DNA from: an uncultured Campylobacter sp.
Lineage (GTDB): Bacteria; Campylobacterota; Campylobacteria; Campylobacterales; Campylobacteraceae
Direction of reading: 5' to 3'
Length of the DNA: 64,000 bases
NCBI RefSeq assembly: GCF_937980635.1
Contig: NZ_CALJPG010000024.1
Coordinates: 62,001 to 126,000, forward strand
Shown piece after piece: positions 17,247-26,751 of this stretch (positions are counted from its first letter, which is position 1; the number at the start of each line of letters is the position of its first letter). The notes under the pieces were generated by a model. That model was given only the letters and a program-made list of their open reading frames with translations. It was not told the origin of the DNA and searched no databases. The translations under genes were made by a program, and so were the position numbers.

Positions 17247-19326
17247 TCTTTTTAGCGCCGCTTTAGCGTTTGCAGACCTCAACACGACCGGCGAGGGAAG
17301 CTTTGTAGAGACAAATTCTTCTACTCCAGAGGCAAATCTTACTTTAGAAAACAACAAAACCGAGATCAAAAAGGAAGTCGCTAAAATTCTATCCAAATCC
17401 CTCGGTGCGGAGGATGGCAATAAAACTGAAGTAATAAATATGATCGCAGAAAAGGTCGCCAAAACGGAGACTTCGCAGAAAAAAGCTCCTAACGGCGAGA
17501 CGCTTATCTCTGTAATCAAAGAGATTAAAAAGCTAAATTTGCAGCGCAGTTCTTTGCTTAACGGCGGCGACGCCAACGCGAGCAAAAACGAACTGGACGC
17601 CATCGATCGCAATAAAGCTAAGCTCTTTGATCGCCTGCCTTTTGCGATTACGCAGCAGGATATGGATATCGAAAGCATAATGTCGTATGCGCAAAATAAA
17701 AAGAACATCCAAACTACGCTAAAAAAATACGCTAAAAAGCAGAGCTCTCCCGAATACGTAAATGCAAGCGCGGATTTGGAAAAAATGGAGATGGCAGAGA
17801 TCTTTTATACCTCACTTATGAAAATTGAGGATATGTTTGTAAACGGCGCAAGCAGAAGCGCGCTTGAAAGCGAGCTAAGTAGCACGCTACTAAATATCCA
17901 AACTAGAGATTTTAGCAAACTTAATGATTTGAAAAATAATCTAAGCAGTCAAGAGCAGATAGACGCCCTAGAATCTAAAATCAACGATTTGAAAAACGAC
18001 AAACAGACCTACGACGAGGTGCTTACGTATCTGTCGCGAAATAGCGATCTACTCGCAAGCAGCGTGGTTTTTACGAGCTTAAATTTTAAATCGGTGATTG
18101 ATTATATCAACGATAAAATTCCGTTTAAGCTCAGCCACGTAAATTTCGGCAAGCTCATTCTAATCACGCTGATTACGCTATTTTTCTACTCGCTTCGCAG
18201 GCTGCTTGCCAACATCATCTATTTCGTATTTAAATTCTTTAATAAAAGCTTTTCACTAGATAGCGAAACTCTAAAAACGCAAGTAGTAGGCATTATCAAG
18301 CGTCCGATGGGTATTTTGCTGATTGCTTATTCGGTCGATATCTGTCTTAGTATCTTTTATTATCCGGCGCCTGTGCCGATAAAATTTGCAAATTTATTCT
18401 CGATCGTTTACGTGGTGCTTTGGGCATGGCTCATTATCGAAATTATCGATGGTTACGGTATTGTCGTGCTTGGAAACATCACGAAAAAAGGCGTCAGAAA
18501 AGATATCATAAATCTGGTTGTTAAAATTCTATACGTCATCGTAATCATCATCGCCGTGCTTTTGGTGCTAAAGCGTCTAGGCTTTGACATCTCGGCGCTT
18601 ATGGCATCTCTTGGAATCGGCGGACTCGCGATCGCGTTTGCGACTAAGGACATCATCGCGAATTTCTTCTCATCCGTGATGCTATTATTTGATAATTCAT
18701 TCTCGCAAGGAGACTGGGTCGTATTAGGCGACATAGAAGGAAACGTCGTAGAAACAGGCTTTAGAAAGACAACAATCAGAACCTTTGACAATGCTCTTGT
18801 TTTTGTGCCGAATTCCAACATAATGGCGCAAAATATCAAAAACTGGAGCCGCAGGAAGGTAGGGCGGAATTTAAAACTTACCGTGGGCGTCGAATACGGC
18901 GCGAGCACGGCTCAACTGCGAAAGTGCGTAAATGACATCAAAGAGATGCTAAAATCTCACCCGGGCATCGCTCAGTCCGCCGATACAGCATTAAATTCTA
19001 AAGATTTTCGTATGCGCTATAGACAAAATATGGTCTCTATCGACGATTTAGCAGGCTATAAAAGCACTATGTTCGTGGCGTTAGATAGCTTTGGCGATTC
19101 GTCCATTAATATTTTAGTTTACTGCTTTACAAAAACCGTAATATGGGCAAATTTCATCCAAACTAAAGAGGATGTTTTATTTAAAATAATGGAGATCGTG
19201 GAGCAAAACGGACTATCGTTTGCCTTCCCATCGCAGAGCGTTTATATCGAAAATATCCCGGAAATAGCAAGCGAATGCGTAAAATCAAAAGTAAATTCCA
19301 ACGACAAAGGAGAGCAAAATGGCTGA
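17212..19326 (+). CDS. large MscS-family mechanosensitive channel
   Basis: 704 residues. A signal peptide (about 1-21, MKKSIISFLTISLFSAALAFA) leads into a periplasmic helical, coiled-coil-rich region to about residue 300, then membrane segments. The MscS core starts near residue 460, with the glycine/alanine-rich pore helix LMASLGIGGLAIAFATKDIIANFFS and the beta-domain block GDWVVLGDIEGNVVETGFRKTTIRTFDN...VPNSNIMAQNIKNWSRR. It releases solutes on osmotic downshock. The ATG lies inside the carbonic anhydrase gene (35-base overlap). The 3' end overlaps the acidic microprotein start by 8 bases. Confidence 0.93.
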   Translation: MKKSIISFLTISLFSAALAFADLNTTGEGSFVETNSSTPEANLTLENNKTEIKKEVAKILSKSLGAEDGNKTEVINMIAEKVAKTETSQKKAPNGETLISVIKEIKKLNLQRSSLLNGGDANASKNELDAIDRNKAKLFDRLPFAITQQDMDIESIMSYAQNKKNIQTTLKKYAKKQSSPEYVNASADLEKMEMAEIFYTSLMKIEDMFVNGASRSALESELSSTLLNIQTRDFSKLNDLKNNLSSQEQIDALESKINDLKNDKQTYDEVLTYLSRNSDLLASSVVFTSLNFKSVIDYINDKIPFKLSHVNFGKLILITLITLFFYSLRRLLANIIYFVFKFFNKSFSLDSETLKTQVVGIIKRPMGILLIAYSVDICLSIFYYPAPVPIKFANLFSIVYVVLWAWLIIEIIDGYGIVVLGNITKKGVRKDIINLVVKILYVIVIIIAVLLVLKRLGFDISALMASLGIGGLAIAFATKDIIANFFSSVMLLFDNSFSQGDWVVLGDIEGNVVETGFRKTTIRTFDNALVFVPNSNIMAQNIKNWSRRKVGRNLKLTVGVEYGASTAQLRKCVNDIKEMLKSHPGIAQSADTALNSKDFRMRYRQNMVSIDDLAGYKSTMFVALDSFGDSSINILVYCFTKTVIWANFIQTKEDVLFKIMEIVEQNGLSFAFPSQSVYIENIPEIASECVKSKVNSNDKGEQNG

Positions 19327-19492
19327 TTTCGATGATTTCGAAGACGAAGAGTTCGATGAGGACGAATACGAGGACGATGATTTAATCGGAGGCGACGAGA
19401 GTTACAACTACAACTACGACGAGGATGATTACAGCTACGAAGACGACGACGGTTTCAACGATTATAGCGATTTGGATAGCGAGGATTATTAG
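19319..19492 (+). CDS. 57-residue extremely acidic microprotein
   Basis: The ATG at 19319 overlaps the MscS stop region by 8 bases and is preceded by AAAGGAGAG at normal spacing. The frame runs 57 codons to TAG at 19490. Composition is strikingly biased: roughly half Asp/Glu, most of the rest Tyr, Phe, Asn and Ser, and no Lys, Arg, His or Cys. It is likely disordered and could bind cations or a basic partner. The next gene (superoxide dismutase) starts 2 bases after the stop, so all three genes are coupled. Family unknown. Too short to appear in ORF lists with a 60-residue cutoff. Confidence 0.8.
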   Translation: MADFDDFEDEEFDEDEYEDDDLIGGDESYNYNYDEDDYSYEDDDGFNDYSDLDSEDY

Positions 19493-19494
19493 TA

Positions 19495-20226
19495 GTGTTT
19501 AGATCCAGGGCGCTGCCTTTCGATCCGCGCGCGAATAAAATCGCTAGCTTGCAAAGCTTGAAATTCCACCACGGCGGGCTTTGCGAGAACTACATCTCCA
19601 CCCTAAATCGAGACATAGCGGACACGCCGATACAAAACGCGGATCTTTTTACGATCATCACGCAGTCTTTCAGGGAGGCGCGCGGCGAGGAGTGCGAGTT
19701 TTCGCAAATTTCAAAGCTTTATCAAATTTGCCTAGGTTTTAGCCGTATTTTTAACAATGCCTCTGAAATTTACAACCACGATTTTTACTTCGATTGTATC
19801 GCACAGCCAAGCGAGCCTAGCGGCGAGCTGGAGGACGCTTTAGCGCAGGCTTTCGGCGGGATGGAAAATTTTAAAAGCGAGTTTTTAAAACGCGCGCTGG
19901 GGTTTTTTGGCAGCGGCTGGTGCTGGCTCGTGTGCGATGAGCGCGGCGCAAATTTAGAAATCATCACGACGCAAAATGCGGACACGCCGATCGTGCATGG
20001 TAAAATTCCACTTTTAGCCTGCGATCTTTGGGAGCACGCCTACTACATAGACTATCAAAATGCGCGCAAATCCTACGTGGAGAGCTTCTTGCGTTTTGCG
20101 GATTTCGACTTCGCAAGCGACGCCTATTCGTGGGCGAAAAAGCAAGGACTTAGCTCCGTGAAGCTCTACATCGGCGAGCTTCATCCAGCCGCATCTTCGC
20201 GCTGCGATTGCGGCTGCTGCGGGTAG
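19495..20226 (+). CDS. sodB: iron/manganese superoxide dismutase, atypical
   Basis: 243 residues from GTG, 2 bases after the microprotein stop. The four metal ligands are present: His in LKFHHGG, His in IFNNASEIYNHDFYF, and Asp and His in CDLWEHAYYIDY. The usual KHHxxY segment after the first ligand reads GLCENY, so the conserved second-sphere His (His30 in E. coli SodB) is missing while the Tyr (Tyr34) remains. The C-terminus ends SSRCDCGCCG, four cysteines in seven residues. There is no signal peptide. It should convert superoxide to peroxide and oxygen, but the changed active-site gateway makes rate or metal choice uncertain. Confidence 0.88.
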   Translation: MFRSRALPFDPRANKIASLQSLKFHHGGLCENYISTLNRDIADTPIQNADLFTIITQSFREARGEECEFSQISKLYQICLGFSRIFNNASEIYNHDFYFDCIAQPSEPSGELEDALAQAFGGMENFKSEFLKRALGFFGSGWCWLVCDERGANLEIITTQNADTPIVHGKIPLLACDLWEHAYYIDYQNARKSYVESFLRFADFDFASDAYSWAKKQGLSSVKLYIGELHPAASSRCDCGCCG

Positions 20227-21587
20227 ATTTGGGCTTTTGCCGCGCAGCCTTTAGTGCTGTGAAATTTCTAGGCTTGCTATCTCGTCGTGTGCTAAATTTA
20301 TAAACATTTTTCGCCTTTTGACGCCCGTTATTTTACCTTGAGAATACTGTGCCGCGTAGCCCGTGGCGTCACAAGACCTTAAGGCTTGCTGTCTCGTCAT
20401 ATAAAATTTACGTGGATTTTGATCTTGAGCTCATTTGGCGTCTGCGGATTAAAATTTAAGATTTTTAATTTGAAGTTTATTTGACTATAGTTCACCGCTC
20501 GTTACGCGCCAAATTCCGAATGTTTCTCCTTTTCAGCGCTTATATCTTGTGCGCAAATACCGCGTTACACAGACCTTATGTGAAATTTCGCTTATCTAGC
20601 TCTGCTTTCTTAAAATTTCCACTGCCCGCGTATTGAAATTTAACGCTACGAGCGAGTATCTTGCAAAATTTTAAAGTTGCAAATAAGCCCATGAAATTTT
20701 CATACCGAAATAAGCAGCGCATTCTTTGCTTCCGTAATTATATAGGGAGACGCTCTCTGCCTCCCTGCCTTGTTCACCCATGCCCTATTCGTAAAATTTT
20801 GTTTAGTAAAGCGGTCGGCAAATTTTATATATCAGCCAGCTAAAATTTTGCTGCGCCAAAGGCGGGGTGCGGCGGGTTTAAAATTTACGCCCGAATAGCA
20901 CAGCTTGCGGCTTGCGGGCTAAATTTAACGGAAATCGATCGTCGAATTTATCCTTTCGGCGGTTAAAATTTTAGCGCCGTTTCAGCTTGAAATTCTGCTT
21001 TAAATTTTAAAATTTGTGCCGCGCCAAAGTTAGCTCGTCATGCTGAAAAAAGGAGCCGTATCGAAAGCCAAGTTATGCCACGCCGGACGCACCCGCACAC
21101 TACGTGCGCCAAAATATGGCACGGAATTTTAGCCACATCAGCTTAAATCGTGCGACGAGCTGCGCTGCACGAGACCTCGTTAATTAAAGCGCCGAGCAGT
21201 ATCGCGCCGTGTAAAGCCGCTCGGCGTAGAATTTTACTCGTTTAAACGCAGCACGCCGCTCTACAAATACAAAGCCACATCATTTAAAGACAGCATTTGA
21301 CGGCGCGGTATGTATAAGCCGAAAACAAAAGCGCAAGGCTGCGCTCGATTGAAATTTTAAGCTGCACTTCAAAAATAAAGCCATGCTCGCTCGAAGCGCA
21401 AAGTCGTGTCTGTTTAAAGTGCGGAGCCGCGTCCTAATCAAAATTTGTCCGAGACGTAAGCCACGCTCAATCAAAACAAAAAATCCCGCTCGCTTAAAGC
21501 ATGAAGCCGTAAGTACTGAAAACGCGAAGCTGCAGCCGCCGAAAACTCAAAGTCGCGTCTGCTTAAAATTTTAAAATTTAGCCCGCT
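20227..21587. other. 1.36-kb gene-free spacer
   Basis: No supportable gene on either strand between the convergent superoxide dismutase and MORN genes. The few short ORFs lack ribosome sites and recognisable protein sequence. AAATTT/AAAATTT words recur throughout. No repeat unit long enough to name was seen. Confidence 0.5.
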
Positions 21588-22799
21588 TTACTCCCTTGCT
21601 AGCCCGTTTTTATCGGATTTGTCGCTGATTAGTTTGCCGCTTTCGTCGTATTTTTTGGCGCGCACGAGCCTGCCGCGCTCAAACTCGCCCTCGGCTTCGA
21701 GCTTGCCGTCTGCGTAGTAGTGCTTCGCCGTGCCCGTCTCCAGGCCATCCTTGAACGTAACTCTAGCCTTGAGCGCGCCGTTTTCGTGGTATGTTTCGTA
21801 TAGCCCGTGTTTGCGCCCGTCTCTGAACATTACCTTCGCCGCAAGCGCGCCGCTTGCGTAGTACTGCTTACTCGTGCCCGTTTGTCTGTCGCGCTTAAAC
21901 TCGTATTCGCCCTGCAGCGCGCCGCCTTCGTAGTATTCGCGCACGGCGCCGTCGCGCTCGCCGTCTTTAAAATTTTCGACTACGCGCGTCTTGCCGTCTT
22001 CGTAAAACAACTTCCAAACGCCCTGTTTGCGGTCATCCTTGTATGCGCCGGTCTGCCTTAGCGCGCCGTTTGCGTGATACCATCTCTCTACACCTTGCCG
22101 CTTGCCCCCTTTGTAGCTTCGCTCCCCGCGCACTTTGCCACTTTTGTAATAATCCACGTCCTTGCCATTTCGCAGCCCGCCCTTATACGTATGGCGCGCG
22201 CTTACTTCGCCGCTTTCGTAGTAGTCGGTGAAAACGCCCTCGCGCCTATCCGCTTTATACGTGCCCTGCTGCTTTAGCTTGCCGCTTCCTTGATAATACA
22301 GCTTGTAAAAGCCCTCGCGCTTGCCGGCTTTGTATTCGCTCTGCGACTTTAGCTCGCCGCCGTCTGCGTAGTAGCTCTTTGCGACGCCGTCGTACAGGCC
22401 GTTTTTTAGCGGATATTCGTTTGAGGGCTTATCTCTGCCGTCAAAGTAATCGCGCTGAAGCACCGCAGTGCCGTCCTTTACGTCGATCTCGCGGATAAGC
22501 GTCGGCGGCAACGGCTTTGCTCTGGGGTAGACGACGCCCATAAAATTTACGTCGTAGAGATCCTCGGCGCTATAGTGCAGCACCTTGAGCGTCCCGCTAT
22601 AGGGCTTGTCCGCTACGAAATACAGACCGTTTTTCAGGACCGGCTCGGGCTGCATTACGATTTTTGGCTCCAGAGCTTGCGCGCCTAGCGCCAAAAACGG
22701 AAGCAGAAGCAGGAACTTTAATGCGCTTGGAAAGCTAAAATTTCGCATTAAATTTAAGCCCAAATTGAGCGAATTTTGCGCGGCTTTGCGGGTTTTCAT
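21588..22799 (-). CDS. secreted MORN-repeat protein (YwqK-like)
   Basis: 403 residues. The N-terminus is a signal peptide, either after a 17-residue lead or from the internal ATG at 22748 (MRNFSFPSALKFLLLLPFLALGAQA). I keep 22799 because AAGGAAG lies just before it. From about residue 125 onward come roughly eleven tandem units of about 23 residues of the type YY-x-SG-x-L-K-x-x-G-x-Y-K-x-x-x-R-x-G, the MORN_2 pattern. Such proteins are often annotated as YwqK-type antitoxins, but the signal peptide argues for a periplasmic or surface role. No operon partner is seen. Confidence 0.82.
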   Translation of the reverse strand: MKTRKAAQNSLNLGLNLMRNFSFPSALKFLLLLPFLALGAQALEPKIVMQPEPVLKNGLYFVADKPYSGTLKVLHYSAEDLYDVNFMGVVYPRAKPLPPTLIREIDVKDGTAVLQRDYFDGRDKPSNEYPLKNGLYDGVAKSYYADGGELKSQSEYKAGKREGFYKLYYQGSGKLKQQGTYKADRREGVFTDYYESGEVSARHTYKGGLRNGKDVDYYKSGKVRGERSYKGGKRQGVERWYHANGALRQTGAYKDDRKQGVWKLFYEDGKTRVVENFKDGERDGAVREYYEGGALQGEYEFKRDRQTGTSKQYYASGALAAKVMFRDGRKHGLYETYHENGALKARVTFKDGLETGTAKHYYADGKLEAEGEFERGRLVRAKKYDESGKLISDKSDKNGLARE

Positions 22800-23271
22800 A
22801 TTTGCTTCCTTCGGCTCGGTTAAATTTAGAGAATTTTAAAATTTGAAGCTAAATTTTAGATAAATCCTCGCGGAGTTTGGGCTGCGGATTTGGTTTTGGG
22901 CGCTGGCGGATTAGCAAGTGCTTAGGGATTTGGCGGGCGCTTTGGACGACGATCGTTAAATTTAGCGGCAATTTTACGGCGCGATTTTATCTGCCGGCGG
23001 CGTAAGACGTGCCACACACGCGGGTATGGTTCTCATCTTTGAATTAAATTTTATCTCTACTGTAATTCGGGCGACTTGGAATTTTAAATTTAGCGCTTGC
23101 CGTAAGATGCGCGTAAGGCTGGCTAAATTTAAGCGGATAAATTTTACCGCTTGCGACTTGATTGTGTAAATTTTATTTGAATTTCACTTTTTTGCTAGGC
23201 GCGGTTAAATTTAACTCGGCACGCAAGCTGTGCCTGCAAGCTTATCGCGCGCTGTTTAACGGAGCTGAACG
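22800..23271. other. gene-free spacer
   Basis: 472 bases between two minus-strand genes, AAATTT-rich, without any ORF I can support. Confidence 0.5.
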
Positions 23272-23784
23272 CTAAATTTCGGCGTACTTCAATACATCTG
23301 CGACGATCGTCCACTCGCGCACTAGCTTTTCAAAGCTAAAATTTGCATTCACAGGGCTCGTGGACGGCAGCTTGACGGGCTCTTTACCCGTTGCGTTTAA
23401 AATTTGAGTTTTTAGGTATTTTTCGCAGATTTCATGCGCCTTGCCGCCGTTTGCGAATACCTGCGCGATACGCGCGCCACTAAAGATCGGCTTTAAATTT
23501 GCAGGCACGACGGCGGTCATTTTGGCGTCACTCGAGCCCTTTGTTTCGCAGCAGATCGCAGCGTCGTAGATGGCGATGCCGCGGGCGAGCAGGAATTTTA
23601 TCTTTTCCTCCGTGCTCGCAGGCGGCGGCGCGTTTAAAATTTGAGCTAGCACCCGCCAGAAGCGATTTTGCGGATTTGCGTAGTAAAAGCCCAGCTTGCG
23701 AGAGGGGGCGGAGGGGAAGGAGCCGAGGATTAAAATTTTAGAATTCTCATCGAAAATCGGCTTAAAAGGGTGGGTTTGGCTCAT
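23272..23784 (-). CDS. DNA-deoxyinosine glycosylase (uracil-DNA glycosylase superfamily)
   Basis: 170 residues. Motif 1 is ILGSFPSAPSRKLGFYYANPQNRFW, followed by GIAIYDAAICCETKGSSDA and the C-terminal LPSTSPVNANFSFEKL. This is the pattern of UDG family 6 (hypoxanthine-DNA glycosylase), which removes deaminated adenine from DNA. No iron-sulfur cysteines are seen. Stand-alone gene. Confidence 0.85.
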   Translation of the reverse strand: MSQTHPFKPIFDENSKILILGSFPSAPSRKLGFYYANPQNRFWRVLAQILNAPPPASTEEKIKFLLARGIAIYDAAICCETKGSSDAKMTAVVPANLKPIFSGARIAQVFANGGKAHEICEKYLKTQILNATGKEPVKLPSTSPVNANFSFEKLVREWTIVADVLKYAEI

Positions 23785-24139
23785 TTTACGCCCGCTTTGT
23801 ATTCGCCGAAAACGCCCGTCGGAGCGCCATAAAATTTATATTTCATTTTCGCTTTATCTCTCGTAAATTTCGCAATTTCGCCCGCGAAGTAGCTTGGAGC
23901 TGAAATTGTGCGGCGGCAAAGATTTTAGCGCACTCGCTGTATAGCGGCGTGCAGTAAAAATTTTGATCAGCCCGCCTCGGCGCGCGATTTGGGTCTAAAT
24001 TTCAACTTTTTAAACCACAAAATAGAGCTTTCGCAGCCGAATTTAACGTCTCGCAGCGGCAAAATTTTAACCCTCGCGGCAGTTAAATTCCGCCTGCCGC
24101 CACAAGCTGCCGCCGCAATCGCCTCTGAACCGCTGCGCG
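23785..24139. other. gene-free spacer
   Basis: 355 bases between the glycosylase and moeA, with AT-rich words and GC-rich patches. No gene is seen. Confidence 0.5.
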
Positions 24140-25351
24140 CTAAATTTTAGGTACCGAGATTACGCGCACGAGTTCGCCTTTTTTGAGCTCTTTGACCTCT
24201 AGCGGCGCGACGAGCAGGACGCTATCGTCGTCTAAATTGTTCAAAATCGCGCTGGAGCCCTGCTTTTTGCTTTGTAGGCTAACAAAAAGCCGCCCGTCTC
24301 TGTTTTGCAAGACGGCGGGCATAAACTCCATCCACGGCGTCTTTTTTACGTAGTCGTGATCTAGGATCGCGCTAAATTCCGTATTTTCGCGCATGCCGAA
24401 AGATCTTTGCAAATATACGCGCAGAAACAAAATGCACGTAATGAGCGCCGAGAGCGGGAAGCCCGGGAATGCGAAGATATATTTTTCGCCGGTTTTGGCT
24501 ACGCGCACGTGGCGGCCAGGTTTGATCGCTGCACCTTTTACGATTAGCTCAAATTTTGATTGCAGCGTGCTTTGCACGAAGTCGTAGTCTCCGACGCTCA
24601 CTCCGCCGCTGGTTAGAAGTATATCTGCGCTCTGTAAAGCCGATAAGATCGCGCCTTCTAGCTCTTTTTCGTCGTCGCGCGCGATCGGCATTATCATCGC
24701 TTCGCAGCCCAGCTGCGTTACTAAATTTGCAAGCGCGATGTGGTTGGAGCTGTAAATTTGAGCGTCATTTTCGAGCTTTTCGCCCAGATCCTTGATCTCG
24801 CTGCCAGTGGCTAGGATCGCTACTTTTGGGCGGACGAATACGCTTATGTGAAATAGACCAAGCTCCGCTAGCAGCGCGATCTGCGAAAAGCCGAGCTTCG
24901 TGCCGCCACGAAGTAAAAGCTCGCCCTCGCGGTAGCTCTCGCCCGCCGCGCGCACGGCAAAGCCCGCAGGAACGGGCTTTGTGACGACGATCTCGCTGCC
25001 TTGTACCTGCACGTTTTCGATCGGCAGAAGCGTGTCGCTACCCTCGCACATGAGCCCGCCCGTGAAGGTTTTGACGCACTCGCCCGCCTTTGCCGCGGCG
25101 CTAGGCATCTTGCCCGCAGGCGTCGTGCCGACGATCTTAAATTTCGCCCTCTCTCTTAGATCCGCGCCCTTTAGCGCGTAGCCGTCCATCGCGGCGGTCG
25201 GGCGGCGCGGAGTGCTAAAAGGCGCCGCGACGTCGCTTGCTAAAATACGCCCTAGCGCCTGCGTGATCGCGACTTTTTCGATGCGCGAGGACTTTTGCAC
25301 CGTGCTTGCGAAGCGCTCCATCGCGCTTTCAAATTTTTCAAATTCCATCAT
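24140..25351 (-). CDS. moeA: molybdopterin molybdenumtransferase MoeA
   Basis: 403 residues, normal length. Recognised by PTAAMDGYALKG near the N-terminus, the LATGSEIKDLG block, LTSGGVSVGDYDFV and KPGRHVRVAK...AFPGFPLSALIT. It inserts molybdate into adenylated molybdopterin, as needed by formate dehydrogenase and nitrate/sulfoxide reductases in campylobacters. AGGAGG precedes the ATG, which overlaps the MFS transporter stop codon (ATGA), so the pair is co-translated. Confidence 0.95.
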   Translation of the reverse strand: MMEFEKFESAMERFASTVQKSSRIEKVAITQALGRILASDVAAPFSTPRRPTAAMDGYALKGADLRERAKFKIVGTTPAGKMPSAAAKAGECVKTFTGGLMCEGSDTLLPIENVQVQGSEIVVTKPVPAGFAVRAAGESYREGELLLRGGTKLGFSQIALLAELGLFHISVFVRPKVAILATGSEIKDLGEKLENDAQIYSSNHIALANLVTQLGCEAMIMPIARDDEKELEGAILSALQSADILLTSGGVSVGDYDFVQSTLQSKFELIVKGAAIKPGRHVRVAKTGEKYIFAFPGFPLSALITCILFLRVYLQRSFGMRENTEFSAILDHDYVKKTPWMEFMPAVLQNRDGRLFVSLQSKKQGSSAILNNLDDDSVLLVAPLEVKELKKGELVRVISVPKI

Positions 25352-26646
25352 TTGCCTCCTACGATTTTATAAATTTGATCTTCATTTATCAATTTCGAGT
25401 TAAATTTCACAACGAGTTCGCCATCGGTCTCGTAAATTTCAATAATGCCCTTTACGCCCTGTAGTCCGGAAAAATCGCCGCCTTTAGGAAAGTATAAATT
25501 CTTAAAAAGTTTTGGATCGCTCAGCCTAGAAAGTAGCACAAGCCAGATCACACCCAAAACCGCGACGCCAATGCCTAGCGCTTCAATGCCGATTTTGCCA
25601 AAAAGTGCGCCGCCGCATAGCCCGCCCAAAAAACTGCCAAAAAATCCGAACGAATTAAAAATCCCAAGTGCGGCGCCTTTTTGAGCGACTTTGGCAAATT
25701 TGGACGCAAGGCTTTGCATAATGGGTTCATGCGCGTTAAATCCCACGAAAAAGAGCATCACGCCCACCACGAAAGCGCTCGCTCCGCTAGCAAACGCAAA
25801 AATCAAATACGAAGCGATGAAAAAGCAAATGCCGATAAGTAGAATTTGCTTAGCTAGCGCGCGCTTTTCACCTAAAGCACCGCTCGCGCCCATCGCAGTA
25901 AAGCCAAAGACCGCGCCTAGAGCATAAATTTTAGTCAAATCACTTTTGGAAAGTCCGAATTTTTGCACGAGCAAAATTGGAATTAGAAAAAACGCTGCCG
26001 TCATGAAAGCTTTTTGAAAAAAATTCGTTAAATTCATAAGCATTAAATTTTTGTCACTCAAAAGTGAGCCGAGCGGGACCTTTTGGCGCAGGGAGCGGAT
26101 ATGCGGTTCGGTAGGTACTACGAAAAAAAGCAGCACCAAACATAAAAGCGTAAGCGCCGAACTTAGATGAAATAGGCTGGCAAGTCCAAATTTGGCGCTT
26201 AAAAGCGGACTTAAAATCATTGCTACGCCAAAGCTCACGCCTATCATCGCGCCCATTACAGCCATCGCCTTGCCGCGCTCTTCCTCTCGCGTAAAATCGC
26301 TAATTAGTGCGGTAGCTACGGCTCCTACAGCACCGCAGCCTTGCAAAAAGCGCCCAAAAATCATCGTATAAATGCTCTCGCTCGCCGCGCAAACGCAAGC
26401 GCCCACGATAAAAAGCGCCAGCCCTATCGCAAGGGTTTTCTTGCGCCCGATCTTGTCGCTTAGCACTCCAAATGGCGTTTGCAAAATCACTTGCATAATC
26501 GCGTAAATTCCAAAAAGTAGCCCCACTAGGCTTTCGTTTGCGCCGTGCAAGCTCAATGCGTACAGGCTAAGCACGGGCAGTAAAATAAATAATCCAAAAA
26601 ACCTCGTAGCGATGATAAAACTAAGCGGAAGGACGCTTTTTAGCAT
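25348..26646 (-). CDS. MFS transporter with C-terminal extension
   Basis: About 432 residues with twelve membrane segments. The family signature GVLSDKIGRKKTLAIG lies between helices 2 and 3. I start at the ATG at 26646, with GAGG upstream, rather than the TTG at 26661. After the last helix there is a soluble tail of about 50 residues (from SDPKLFKNLYFPKGGDF) ending IYKIVGGK. It resembles the YajR-like drug-exporter group, which also carries a C-terminal domain. Substrate unknown. It is coupled to moeA by a 4-base overlap, though molybdate transport is not implied by family. Confidence 0.87.
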   Translation of the reverse strand: MLKSVLPLSFIIATRFFGLFILLPVLSLYALSLHGANESLVGLLFGIYAIMQVILQTPFGVLSDKIGRKKTLAIGLALFIVGACVCAASESIYTMIFGRFLQGCGAVGAVATALISDFTREEERGKAMAVMGAMIGVSFGVAMILSPLLSAKFGLASLFHLSSALTLLCLVLLFFVVPTEPHIRSLRQKVPLGSLLSDKNLMLMNLTNFFQKAFMTAAFFLIPILLVQKFGLSKSDLTKIYALGAVFGFTAMGASGALGEKRALAKQILLIGICFFIASYLIFAFASGASAFVVGVMLFFVGFNAHEPIMQSLASKFAKVAQKGAALGIFNSFGFFGSFLGGLCGGALFGKIGIEALGIGVAVLGVIWLVLLSRLSDPKLFKNLYFPKGGDFSGLQGVKGIIEIYETDGELVVKFNSKLINEDQIYKIVGGK

Positions 26647-26751
26647 AATCTTAGACCTCAAATAATATGAAATTTGCGCCGATTATAGCCAAAAATCGTA
26701 ACGAATTCTTTGATTTTGGGTAAAATGGCGGCTTAAATTTAAGGAGCGAGG

